Shown here: one piece after another, positions 22,301 to 33,039 of the stretch
How the letters are laid out: each line of letters opens with the position of its first letter
How positions within the stretch are numbered: position 1 is the stretch's first letter
Source of the DNA: Rhytidiadelphus loreus
Lineage: Eukaryota > Streptophyta > Bryopsida > Hypnales > Hylocomiaceae
Length of the DNA stretch: 64,000 nucleotides
NCBI GenBank assembly: GCA_947034895.1
Contig: OX344764.1
Span: 13,454,001 to 13,518,000, forward strand
Direction of reading: 5' to 3'
Made by a program: the position numbers and the translations under genes
Notes under the pieces: generated by a model
Database searches by the model: none
Seen by the model: the letters and a program-made list of their open reading frames with translations, nothing else
What the model was told of the DNA's origin: nothing

Positions 22301-25300
22301 AAAACATGAAATCATTCATGTCCATTTTATCTGCCAGATAAGCAATTTTGTGGTAGCTCCTCGCATCATCCCTGTCGCAGAAACCATAAAAATACGCTCC
22401 GAACATCTGATACAAAGATCACAATGAATTAGTAACTGTGCCAAAGTTAACAAGATGTCCTATCCTCGAGTCGAGGATAAGTCGGGATCTCCATTACTGA
22501 CAATTGAAAAGGTCAGGAGACACTGAAATCTATTATACTTCTCTACATCAAACGTTTCCATATGTATCCTCGAGTCGACAATAAGTATTCTTCATGTTAA
22601 GAGACGAACCTTGGCGGCCAACATAAATTTCGGCCCGCAGAAGAGACCACAGACGTTCTCTTGAGGTGCCGCAAAATCCTGGAGGATTTGTAGGTAGAAC
22701 TCCATCCTGAGTTCTTTCGCGATGATCCTCCACTTCGCCTCCGTGTTCTTTGACACTTCATTGTAGTATTGGCAGTTGTCTGGCGTTTCGTATTCACGCT
22801 TCACACAACCCCAGACTGAAGTGGCAAATTCATTGTCCTTGCGAAACAAGAACAACCGAACAGGAGAGGAACGTCGTCAGCTATGTTGCGATTTGTGCAG
22901 TTGTCCAACATCTCTGCCTTAGCTGGCACGTAAGATGACTACACGCAATCATAGTCCTTCAACTTGTAGGCCACGAATTTTATAGCAGCCTTCATGTCAA
23001 CCTTACTGTGCAAAATGAAGAGCCAGACTAGTGGCTCTGACATTTTCGGCTCCATAACGTCTGAGAGAAACTTGAGCAACGGGTCAATTTCAACTATTTT
23101 GTTGGTGACCTTGCTCTTCGGATACTCTCTCACGTCCAACAACGCCAAATAGATCTCACGTTGCTGGTACTGGTACTGCGTACTGGTCACCAATGCCTTT
23201 GCCGCAATATCAATTCCCTTGACCTGCACACCTCCAGCTGGCTCTGGAAGCCTGTACTTCAGTCGCATGAACTGAGAGAACATATGAAGGACCTCGGGAA
23301 AATTCTTCCCCAGATCTTTGGTTCGTTTATTCCAAGCGTCGTTTTGAAGCCTCTTCTTGAAGTATTCGTTCTTCGGGTGCGAGATGAGGAAGTCCCATGA
23401 CGCGGATGTAAACCTGTGTCACGCTTTCCAGGACTTCCATGTCCTTTCAATGACATCTCCCCCATTATCTATTAGTTTCAGGGCGGTTTTGATGGCTGCG
23501 AGGTCTTGGATGACCACTTTCTTTCTCTTCCTTCGTTCCACCCAGTCCCCAGCAGCCATGTTATCGGGGACTAGGATTTTTGTCTTGGACACGGACACCT
23601 TCGGATATGTGGCTATCCGTTTAGGCGTCTCACCGAGCAAGTGCTGCGCAAATACTCCGTAGTCCTTGTCTGTGAAGTGTCCGCAGTGACGGAAGAACTC
23701 TCTCTTCAGAGACATTGCTTTCCTCTTGAAGCCTTTCAGATCCTTGAATTGTAGCCCAGTTATAGGCTCAATTAACTCACCCTCTGCATGCTTCGTGAGG
23801 AATCTCTCCCAAAACGCGAAGAGATCATCGGGTAATGTGATGATCTGAATTTCGTTCTTCAGATTGTTCAGACTTTTTACACAGGCTCCTTCTCTTCCTG
23901 GGTTGAGGTTCTGATATCGATCGAGAACTGCAATGGTGAATTCCTGCACGACAAATATATTCACGAGTATTAGGAGTGTTCAGTTCTGTGACATTCATAA
24001 AAGACATAGTATCCTCGAGTCGACGATACCTGTTAACCCACAATTTTTGACCAACACACTAATTTGTAAAACACTCTATGTCCCACAACTGTTCCATATG
24101 TCCATTTATCATTGGCTCAAACACTGGTACTATCGTCGACTCGACGATACTGAAAAATTATTTCGCCTCACCTCATACTTCGCCAAGTCGTATACTGCTT
24201 TATTACTTCGGGTCACCGCCTCTGTTGCTACATCTGTGGCTCTCTGGCAGGTCAACCAGATATTCCGAAGGCTGATTATCTGATTTCCCCATGTCGGCTG
24301 GGCATGGTCAAGGTGATTTGTGCAGTTGTAGAACTTGGAGATGTTCCTTAACTTGTTAGGATTCAAGGACCACACAATCCAAGCGTCCCAGGTTTGGAGC
24401 TCTACCCTCCTAGCCTCACCGCACCCTTCCTTCTGAAGCTCTTTTGAAGCGGTTACGCTATGCTGGCCATTAATTATCATGAATTTTCCAGTTCTTATGT
24501 CGTCCCATTTCTCCGGCTTCCTCTGCAGCAGCTCATTATTTAGATCCACAGGAGTAAGACATAAAATTTGACGCTGCTTTTTGTGCCCAAGTTCATTTTT
24601 TACTAACTCCACTATGTCAGTCTGCAGTGTGCGAATGATGTACTGGTCTCGCGCTATTATACACTGCTTGATATGGACCTGTACAACCTCTTGGTCTAGA
24701 AGGAAGCAAGACTTGTGATCAGTCCAGAAATCTCGTTGATAGATGGCAAACTTTTCGTGCTCTTTCATTTTCGACTGTGATGTCGACGGTGTTGCTTCTG
24801 CTGTCGTCAGAATCGACCCCGAACTTCCTGCCCCGGCAGTTCCACCCGGAAGGTTTGATTTTCTCCTCTTTCTACTTGATTCTCCTAGTTGTTGTTGGAG
24901 TGAATCCCGCTGCCTAGGTTGGGACAACGCTTGTGATGGTCTAGTTCCGCGACTGCCCTCCCCTGTACGCGCAGAAGGAGGTTGCTGCCCAGCATCTGAT
25001 GCTCTCTTCGTTTCTTTGGACTGATTCCCACCCACGGTTGGGAGAGGAGAGATATTTGTTAACGCGTAATGGTCTAGCGTTTGCCAAATTAGTCGCAATC
25101 TACTTACGTTGGATTTGGCAGTGCCGTTCCTCCAAGGAACGTATCCACATTTTTCAAACTCTTCGTTCAAGGAATCCATTTCGGATCCCTCTAGGAAGGT
25201 TATGAGGTTTTCTAGGTCAAACTTGCCGTGGTAAGCATTGACGTCTATAACGATAGAGTGACAGTGCTTTCCTAGGTTCCCAGCATCGTCAACATCGCGT

Positions 25301-25587
25301 AGGACTATGATGACGTAGTTGCTCTGGTAATCGTCAATTAGGATGACCTTCTCTTTCATGTTCCACGGGAGGTATTGGGTTTTTCCCTGAGCTCGATATC
25401 GTAAATATACGTAATTCTTCCAACGGCTAACCCCGAAACTCCACGTACTGATGTGCTCTTTTAGTTGCCATAATTTTCCATAGGTGGCCTCCATTTCAAG
25501 CAGGAATGGTTCATCGTCAATGGGGTTGTTGAATGGCTCGAGGTGACATTCAGTCACAGAGTAGTTGTACTCATCTGCAGTCGCCAT
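19396..25587 (-). CDS. ParB/DGQHR-like and FCP1/NIF phosphatase-like fusion protein (lightly decayed)
   Basis: Exons 24172-25587, 22610-23943, 20766-22406 and 19396-20232 join in phase at GT-AG borders, giving about 1,740 residues. Exon 1 has an NLS (RKRRK, 239-243) and, at 310-385, a segment ending FMIINGQHSVTASKE, which resembles the DGQHR/GxxRxxA box of ParB/Srx-fold proteins; it is followed by ISKFYNCTNHLDHAQPTWG. Exon 3 has an acidic SUMO-binding-like motif (EIIDISDEDD), Gly/Ser repeats and a coiled coil. Exon 4 is an FCP1/NIF-type HAD domain: DLNGM, VLVWSAM, LLIDDSPEK. The second Asp of DxDGT is Asn. Exon 2 is unrecognised and carries TGA (23419-23421), TAG (22939-22941) and a likely 2-bp CT insertion near 22870. 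An alternative in-frame intron may exist at 25021-25107. The domain calls are motif-based inference. Confidence 0.6.
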
Positions 25588-25604
25588 TGCTTGATTCCTG
25601 TTTT

Positions 25605-25829
25605 CTGCAAGTTTAGATATATTCTTAGTACATTGAGATATCGTCGATTCGAGGATAGACTTTGTAGGATGCTATGTACACTATATAATCGCTTCCATAA
25701 ATGGTATTGGGTGTAGACTGACAAACCTTTAACTGAACTGAGTCTAATTGCACAAATCTACGTGGGTTTAGAGTAATGTATGTATGTTATCTATGTTGAA
25801 TGGAATATTTTTATGTTATTCGAACTTAC
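25605..25829 (-). other. Putative 5' leader intron of the ParB/FCP1-like gene
   Basis: Read on the minus strand, a GTAAGTTCG donor at 25829 and a TTGCAG acceptor at 25605 would place a spliced leader 17 bases before the ATG at 25587. One palindrome (25639) lies within. Support is from splice consensus only. Confidence 0.35.
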
Positions 25830-26329
25830 TTGCTTTTTGTGTTTGTAATGTATCATCGAGTTGACGATAGGTTCTGCTTTGTTTGGTATTAAACGATTTT
25901 CTAGGCCTTCCGCGTTTGTTATTTTGTTCTTGACTTCATTTTCTATTGTTTTGAGCAATGTCATCAATGACTTGTTGGTTCCTAATTATTTGATGACAAT
26001 CTTTGTTTCTGGTCATTATTTTGTTGTGTTACTTTTTTTTTGAATTGTTGTTATCTTCGAGGCGACGATAGACTCTTCATATGTCCCAATATTAGTGTAT
26101 CGTCGAGTCGATGATAATCCTTGTCAATGTGCAAGAAATTTATCAATTGATCAGAAACCCTAAATTCACAATATCAAACAACTCTATTTTCCACATAGAT
26201 GAAGGTATTGCAAGGAAAAGTAACTACCACATTTGAGACAGGGATTAGAGTATTCTTTATGTATAATATTGAAGAACTAATTGAACTGAAACCCTAAATC
26301 CTTCATTTGAAACCAAAATTGAATTTCAA

Positions 26330-26755
26330 CAAACTTGAACACAAATTCCAGCAACAGTTCACAAGAATCAAAAATTGTAAAATGTAAACCACAAGCAACA
26401 AGCAACAATTGCACAGTGCAGAAATAGAAGCGGGAGAAAAGAATAGAAGAAACAAAATTCACAAGCACGACCAAATCCTAAATCCGTATTCAACAATCGC
26501 AAAACTCAGAAGTGCACAATGCAGAACTAGAAACGGGAGGAAGGACCTTGAGAACTTGAAATTCACAGGCACACTAACTAAACCCTAAATTCCTATTGAA
26601 CAACTGTACAAAGCAGAACTAGAAGCAGGAAAAAGGACACTAAAAACTTGAAATTCACAGACACACTAACTGAATCCTAAATCCCTATTCAACAATTGCC
26701 CAGTGCAGAACCAAAAGCGAGAAAAAAAAAAAAAAATTGAAATTCACAAACAAAC
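26330..26755. repeat. Tandem repeats of about 91-103 bp, four units
   Basis: Units are anchored on GCAGAAMTAGAAGCGGGA at about 26418, 26521, 26614 and 26705, each followed by AAATTCACARRCACACTAAC and a CCTAAATCCCTATTCAACAA phrase containing a telobox-like CCTAAA. This block lies between the two divergent genes. Confidence 0.7.
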
Positions 26756-26769
26756 CTACTACCTTAACG

Positions 26770-27290
26770 ACTTCACCTCGCAGCTTGCAGGTCGCACCTC
26801 GCACCTCGCAGACCCTCGCACCTCGCAGGTCGCACGTCGCACCTCGCACCTCGCACCTCGCAGCTTGCACTTGGACCTCGGAGCTCAGCAACGTCGCAAT
26901 GCAGGTACCCTAAACCCTAAGCCTCCCAAGCCTTCACCAAGAGAATTCACCCTAAGCCTCGCAAGCCTTCATGAAGCAAAGCAGAACTCGCAGCGCATCC
27001 GACTCCCACCGCAAGAACTCGCAGAACTCACAACGCATCCGACTCGCAGAACTCGCACCCCTCGCAGCGCATCCAACTCGCAGCGCATCCAACTCGCAGC
27101 GCATCCAACTCGCAGCACTCGCAGCTCCTCCGACTTGCAGAACTCGCACCCCTCGCAGCGCATCCGACTCGTAGCACTCGCAGCTTCTCCGATTTGCAGA
27201 ACTCGCAGAACTCGTAGAACTCGAAGCGCCTGAACTCGTAGAACTCGCAGCAAAGCAAAACTCGCAGCAAAGCAAAACTCGCAGCGCAAC
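26770..27290. repeat. GC-rich low-complexity tract of CTCGCA repeats
   Basis: First (26775-26880) a degenerate CGCACCTCGCAG-type 10-12-mer, then (26990-27290) repeats of CGCATCCGACTCGCAGAACT. Overlapping ORFs on both strands (Arg/Ser-rich on plus, Cys/Leu/Arg-rich on minus) are products of the repeat. It sits upstream of the minus-strand gene and may be a 5' region or an expanded minisatellite. Confidence 0.75.
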
Positions 27291-27299
27291 ATGGAGTTG

Positions 27300-30200
27300 C
27301 CAACAACGTACGCAAAACACAGCGCATCCGAATTCCGAGGAGGGAGAAGACTCTCCAAGCCTACGCCGAGCCGCCAAATCATAGCCGAAGCAAATTACCG
27401 AACCTGTGGCCGAACCCGAGGCTGAGCCCCGTTTACCGAAGCCGAGGACAAACCTTGCCGAAGGTAATTACGAAACATAATCCCCAATCCCCATGTGCCA
27501 AGTTTAATGATGAACTGGAAACTTACGAAAGCAAACTTAAACAAAGCTTACTAAACCTATCGAGCTTCAAACAAAATGCTTTGAATAGAATGAGGCACCT
27601 TTTGGAGAACTGGCACTATAGAGCCAGATTTCACCATTTAAAAACATTTGTGTACTTTTGACCAGGTAAAAGTAAAAAAAAATTGCCTCAAATTTCCTCT
27701 TCGTATTCAAAACGTGGATGAATTTGCCAAATTTGCATAAAGAAATACATGAGTAGGAATGAAAAGTATTTTTGGGTCCAAAACATGGATGAATGTAGAA
27801 ATACAGTGCTACCAATATAACTCGAAGGGTAAATTGCAATTCTTAAAAAGTGTACAACTTATAGTTTGTACTACTTCCAACAAGGTAAGTATACCTAAAA
27901 TAGCACAAATGAACTATTCAAATGGTTTTTATTACTGTATTGGACAACTTTCTTTATACGATGGTCATTGTTTCACTGATTGTAGATTCTTTTAGAAGGC
28001 ATTTTTTTTTTAAAATTAGAAGGAACTTTGACGTTCTGACGTGTTGAAGAAAGGCGTTCATAATAGAGATCATAGATTCTCAGAAATTGTTTATTTGTGC
28101 AAATGAATTTGAAATTAGCTACATTTGGATAAATAACATACCACTTTAGCATGCAGGACAAGAAAACAAGTATTTACAGTCCAAAAATTTGTATGACAAG
28201 GAGATCTCTTGTACATATCATTCGCGTCCAATACGTGCTTGAACAATATTTTCAATGAACAATGTACACTTCAATAGAATTATAGATCATTACTACTCTA
28301 AAAAAACTCGTCATTGGAAGGTCTACATATTACATGTAGGGTTGGCATTGTGTGAAAATTTGAAAAAATTTGTACTTTTATTTTTAGGAACCAAATAGTA
28401 AATTTTTAGTTGCTAATTTTAGATATTGAAAAATTATTATTGCAAATTTTAAAAACAATCATGAACTTAGAGATTTATAAATGAATAGAAATTAATTCCA
28501 TGTGTAAAATAATTCCACGTGCATGATGAGCAAGCTTTTAGTATGAATCTTTTTTAATTAACTTCTAAAGGATTTTGAATTTTCTGGGATTCCCATCTCC
28601 TTCAAGACACCCAAAAATCATCCATTTCATGGAACAAATGTAATGAACATAAAAAAAATGATAGACACAGGGTTTAGGCGTCCTGTTTACTGTAAGACGC
28701 TTTGGTGTTCTATTTTTATAAAATTACAGAGCATGTCTCATTGTTTTCATGTTTTATCTTCCAAAAAAAAATGATAGAATTATAGTGTACCCTAAACCCT
28801 TACAAAATTGTACTTGTGCCAAACGTTTAAAACTTTGACATATTTATGTGAACTTGAATTCCTTCTAAGTATGTGACTTACAGAGAAAACCCTATTGTAA
28901 GTTTTGCTAAGATTGTAGAATTAAATTACAAAATACTATCAAAACAATTCTTAATCGAAGAAGACGTTGTACAACATAAATTGTTTAAATTCAAAGAATT
29001 TAGAAGAGTTTGATGTCATGACCATTGAACATTACTCTTATTTTCTTCTTTAATTTAAAATAGAGAGGACCTTTGGAACAACCCTAGGCTATATAGTTCA
29101 CTTAAAGTGGATATTATGTACCTTACATGAAGGGTGTAGGAAAAACTTTAATTTAGTTTGACTACGACATTGAAATAATTAATAACACACTTTGTACAAA
29201 GAAGTAATCATGTTTAGTACTATTAAGGCATCACAATCCATGAGTTGAAGTATAACTCACTTCAAAGTGCACCATGATTGTATTAGGACATTGCAATTAC
29301 TTATGGTCTTTGCAATTGTGACCATTTCTTTATGTCATAGTGATAATGGATCCATGCTAGCACACTTGAAGCTATTCTTTAATGTGTGTTGTTTAAAAAA
29401 CAGTAAATACAAGTATGGTCAATGTTGAAGAAGTCACTCTAAAGTTCTTAAAAGTAAGACCAATTAATTTTTTTTTATCTCCATGATAATATTGTTCTTG
29501 AAAACCACACTAATCCTTTTTTAATTTTTTTCTAGAAAATTATAAAAATTGTTTCAAAATTTTTTTTGTGCAGATTATATTTTCAATAACAAGCATACTT
29601 TGCCCTGAAAACTAGCATTGCCCATAACATTCCTATCACTGGTTTCAATATACATAACCAAAGCTCTAATTTTGAAAAGCAAGAACAAAATTAAAAGGTA
29701 TTATGACTTTTTCCAATTGTTCACTACTAATAAACACATACAACCTTTACCTCATGTAAATAACTTCCTCAACTTCTTGTAATCATAAATATGCAACCTA
29801 TTCCAATTTCTGGGACCCACCTTGTAACACGTATTGTATGCCATGTATTTTTGGACTTCTGTTTCTACAGTACCAGTCATAGAAATATTCTTTTTACATC
29901 AGGATTAGGAGGTACATCACAATAAATATTAGCATTACCTTATTTGATCATGGACCCTCCATCTCAAGAATATTTAGAATTTATTCCTATTTCTTTGGCC
30001 TCTGCTGACACACATATTACATGCCATTAATTTTGTTCCTTGAATTTAGAAACTACAAGTCATGGTTTAATTCCTTCAACACCAGTATTACATAGTACTG
30101 ATTTTAAAATACACTTCAGTTGGTTTAAATACATGTAGAAGTTTTCAATGTTTAGGAGCTGTACAGTTTGTGATAGAAATCATTTCAATGAACACTATTG

Positions 30201-31060
30201 TATTTGGTTTCCAAGGTGAATAACTCATGAACATGAAAGTCCATACCTTATAGTACAAAAAATCAAATGTATTTAATTCATATGAGGAAGAAGAGAAAAA
30301 AAATATTAGTTATAAGATGTAGAGTTCAATGCATTACCAAATTTAGTTTATTGAACACTACTTTGAACCCTAAACTTATTACTATGTACGCATCTTAATT
30401 ATTCAAAAATGAATCTATAGGATGAATATTGTAATGCAACTTTTACAATTTTGCGAAAAACATTGTTACAGAAGGTGAGGTTCATTTGAACTATAATTCT
30501 CTAACTTCATGCTACACACATGAACTATTAAACTTTAGGGTGAACTTTGAACACAGTTGTACTTATCAATTCTTTGAATACTAATTTCTTTCCTAATGTT
30601 TCTTTTTCATCCATTTTCACTAAATTTCTCAACCGAAAATCACATGAACTTTTCAAGCTTTTCTTAGTCACAAATTTTGTAGATTCCACATGCAAGAATA
30701 GAGTTCAAAGATATTCATAGTTTTAACACCCTCAGGATAAAACATTCTAATCCTTCAACCCTTAAATGATTTAGTGGTGTGTTTTCTTTTCCTTTGAGAT
30801 CTCAAACATGTCTACTTTAAATTTGTAAGGTTATAAGTTTTTTTAAATGACACAACATACCAAATAGTTGTCTTGTAGTCGAATTTAGAGCAAATTCTTT
30901 GAGGCTCAAAACATATCTTGGGCATTTAGGGGTAAAATAGGCCAAACAAACATGATTTTAGGAAGTTCTGCTTTCCTTGCAAAAGAAATTTTGTATTTTA
31001 GAGAGTCACCTAATGGAAAAAATAAAATCGGAATATAAGAGGTCAAAAACCGAAAACCGT
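27300..31060. other. No gene seen
   Basis: AT-rich and free of long ORFs, of the 19-bp palindromes, and of recognisable transposon ends. It separates the two palindrome clusters and could be an insertion or long intergenic region. Confidence 0.4.
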
Positions 31061-31145
31061 AAACCCTGAAGACCCTAACCCCTAATCCTAAAAATCGTAA
31101 AGCCTAAAGCCTAAAGCCTAAACCCTAAATGCATACCCACTTGTC
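31040..31145. repeat. Degenerate CCTAAA/CCCTAAA telomere-like stretch
   Basis: Several short words (GAAGACCCTAACCCCTAATCC, AAGCCTAAAGCCTAAACCCT) resemble the plant telomere repeat CCCTAAA in degraded form. It is too short and irregular to be a telomere; telobox-like motifs also occur in plant promoters, which would fit its place upstream of the plus-strand gene. Confidence 0.4.
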
Positions 31146-31741
31146 TAAAACCCTGAAATCATGGTGAAAGGCTAAATCTGAAATAGACAGAATCGAAAGA
31201 AAGCACTCCTAAAAGGATGGCACTTTTTCATTTGTGTCCAAAAAAAAGAAAAAGGATGTTACTTTTTTTTTAATGCTCTGACAGCGAAGCGCATCTCCTC
31301 GAGGTCAACGGAATACGGAAATGGAGGGCAACTGTGAAGGAAAGGAATCTTTTTTTATTGTATTCTTGTCCAAAAGTCTTCAAAAGCGCTCCCGAAAACG
31401 GGAAGCATTTAATTATTGGTGTCAGTGCAAGTGCATGAATTAGTCGTTAATATGCCGTTGATTTCTACAAATTTTGAATTCTAAAATGTTGGCGCCCATT
31501 CTTTCCCGCCCTTCCTACGGTAGAGATTCCTAGTTTCTATTGGGTACCTTCATGCTACGCCCTTGAATTCGCTTTGGAACCGCGCACCTGAAGTTCTTCT
31601 CCTCATTTTCTTGCAGCTCGAGCACTTGCGGACACCACGTTTTCTACTTATTTCACGAGAAGTCTTTGTTTTTCTGTTGTTGGTTATGCAGTCTGTGGAG
31701 AGCTCTGGAATACCTCCTGTGGTCCTTCATTCTCAGAGCTA

Positions 31742-33038
31742 GTAAGTTGTATTTTGATTTTGGCTTTTACACAGTACTAATCTTTGTGTACATGTTTCTG
31801 CTTCGAGTCGTTTCTGCAATGATCCTATGTTCATATTTGTGATGCAAGTATTTGTCTGTTTGTAGTAATGAATGAGTTTTTGGACTTGTGGTATGGAATG
31901 ACGATGTGTGTGTGAACTCTATTGCTTTGACTAGGTTTGGGAACTTCCGATTAATACGGCGGAAAATGCGGAAATATGTTCTATGTAATTATTATGTCTT
32001 GTATACACTGTATTGTCGAGTCGACAATAACACCATTCAGTCATGAAAATCTCAGAGTCATAGTTAAGTTGACAATACCCTTGAGCACCTAATGATGGAG
32101 GTTCATTGTAGAATCCAAGATACCCATTCTCCAACAAATTTTGGAGGGTTATCGTCGAGTCGACGATAAAACATTTCAATGGAATTCTTCGGGAATCCTG
32201 GATTTGATGAAATTCCACGTCCACCAAATTCTAAAGAGTATCATCGAATCAACGGTAGAAAATTTCTCACTAATAAAATTGTTCGGAATTAACTGTTTTG
32301 ATCGAGGGATTCTAAGTATGTATAATTTTTTGGATAATAATTATTCTGGAAATATAGTTTATTTAATTAATTCTCTTGCCAACAATAGTAAAATTCCATC
32401 CCTTTTATTTTAAGTTTTCAATGGAATCCCGGAATAGTGCTTTGCCATCACCTACTTCATCTTATCCTCGAGTCGAGGATAAGCTGGAGCTCTCCTTTAG
32501 TCAAGGACCCTAACTACATTGACATTGATGTACACTCCTTTAGTAAAACTATTGTGTTCAACTGCAATTGAAAAATCAATATACTAGACAGATATGTTGT
32601 TCTTGTTTTAATTGTGTTTAATTACTTGTTCTTCGAGATGACATGATGATTACTGGAATTGAGACATACACTCTTAGTAATGAAGATTAATGATTATTAC
32701 TTCATCCTTGACTTGACTATATTTAAATGGATTGTGTTGATCATGAAGTTCAGGTATTGTGCTTTAATGAAAGTCTCATGTCACGTAGGGAATGAATCTA
32801 ATAGAGTAATTGCCTAAAATTTGTGGTCCTCTGCTTTCTCTTTTCTACCTATGAATTTGAACTTGAACTCATTATCGTCGAGTCGATGGTATTGATGATC
32901 CACTAATCACATCAAAAACTAGTTATGACAAGTTTCAGTACAATTTGGAAAGAATTTCGTGACTTGCATTTTACATTTGCGATTTGTTTATCGTCGATTC
33001 GAAGATTAATCTTTCTAAAGTCATCTGTTTTTTTGCAG
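31742..33038 (+). other. Putative 5' leader intron of the DUF7869-like gene
   Basis: A consensus donor (GCTA then GTAAGTTG, starting at 31742) and a consensus acceptor (TTTTTTGCAG ending at 33038) lie directly upstream of the ATG at 33040. The preceding 31300-31741 is GC-richer, as expected of a promoter and leader exon. All six cluster-B palindromes would be intronic. Confidence 0.4.
32011..33007. repeat. Palindrome cluster B: 6 copies upstream of the DUF7869-like gene
   Basis: Copies at 32011, 32150, 32239, 32463, 32873 and 32989. Those at 32150 (TATCGTCGAGTCGACGATA), 32463 (TATCCTCGAGTCGAGGATA) and 32011 (TATTGTCGAGTCGACAATA) have perfect 9-bp arms; at 32011 both arms carry the same compensating change, so symmetry was kept. 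All six fall inside the putative 5' leader intron of the plus-strand gene. Confidence 0.9.
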
Positions 33039-33039
33039 A

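Larger units (their letters stand above)
18304..26116. repeat. Palindrome cluster A: 13 copies of TATCSTCGASTCGASGATA
   Basis: 19-bp palindromes with a 9-bp arm and a single central base. Sites: 18304, 18751, 18846, 21014, 21191, 22461, 22565, 24010, 24131, 25639, 25851, 26052 and 26098 (each 19 bp long). Those at 21191 and 22461 are perfect (TATCCTCGA-G-TCGAGGATA) and 24131 is perfect for the CGTCGA version; others differ by 1-4 bases. They lie in introns of the minus-strand gene (22461, 22565, 24010, 24131), in its coding exons (21014, 21191) and upstream of its ATG. A role as protein-binding sites is inferred. Confidence 0.9.

Noticed and set aside
26952..27382. Arg/Ser-rich and Cys-rich ORFs on both strands
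   Set aside because: They are translations of the CTCGCA/GCATCCGA repeat in several frames; no domain and no codon constraint.
31040..31145. Telomere or interstitial telomeric repeat
   Set aside because: Only a few degenerate CCTAAA words; better explained as telobox-like or low-complexity sequence.
31291..31310. Extra palindrome copy (TCTCCTCGAGGTCAACGGA), and a similar CTCCTCGAGGTATGAAG near 17990
   Set aside because: Too many mismatches to the 19-bp consensus and no arm symmetry.
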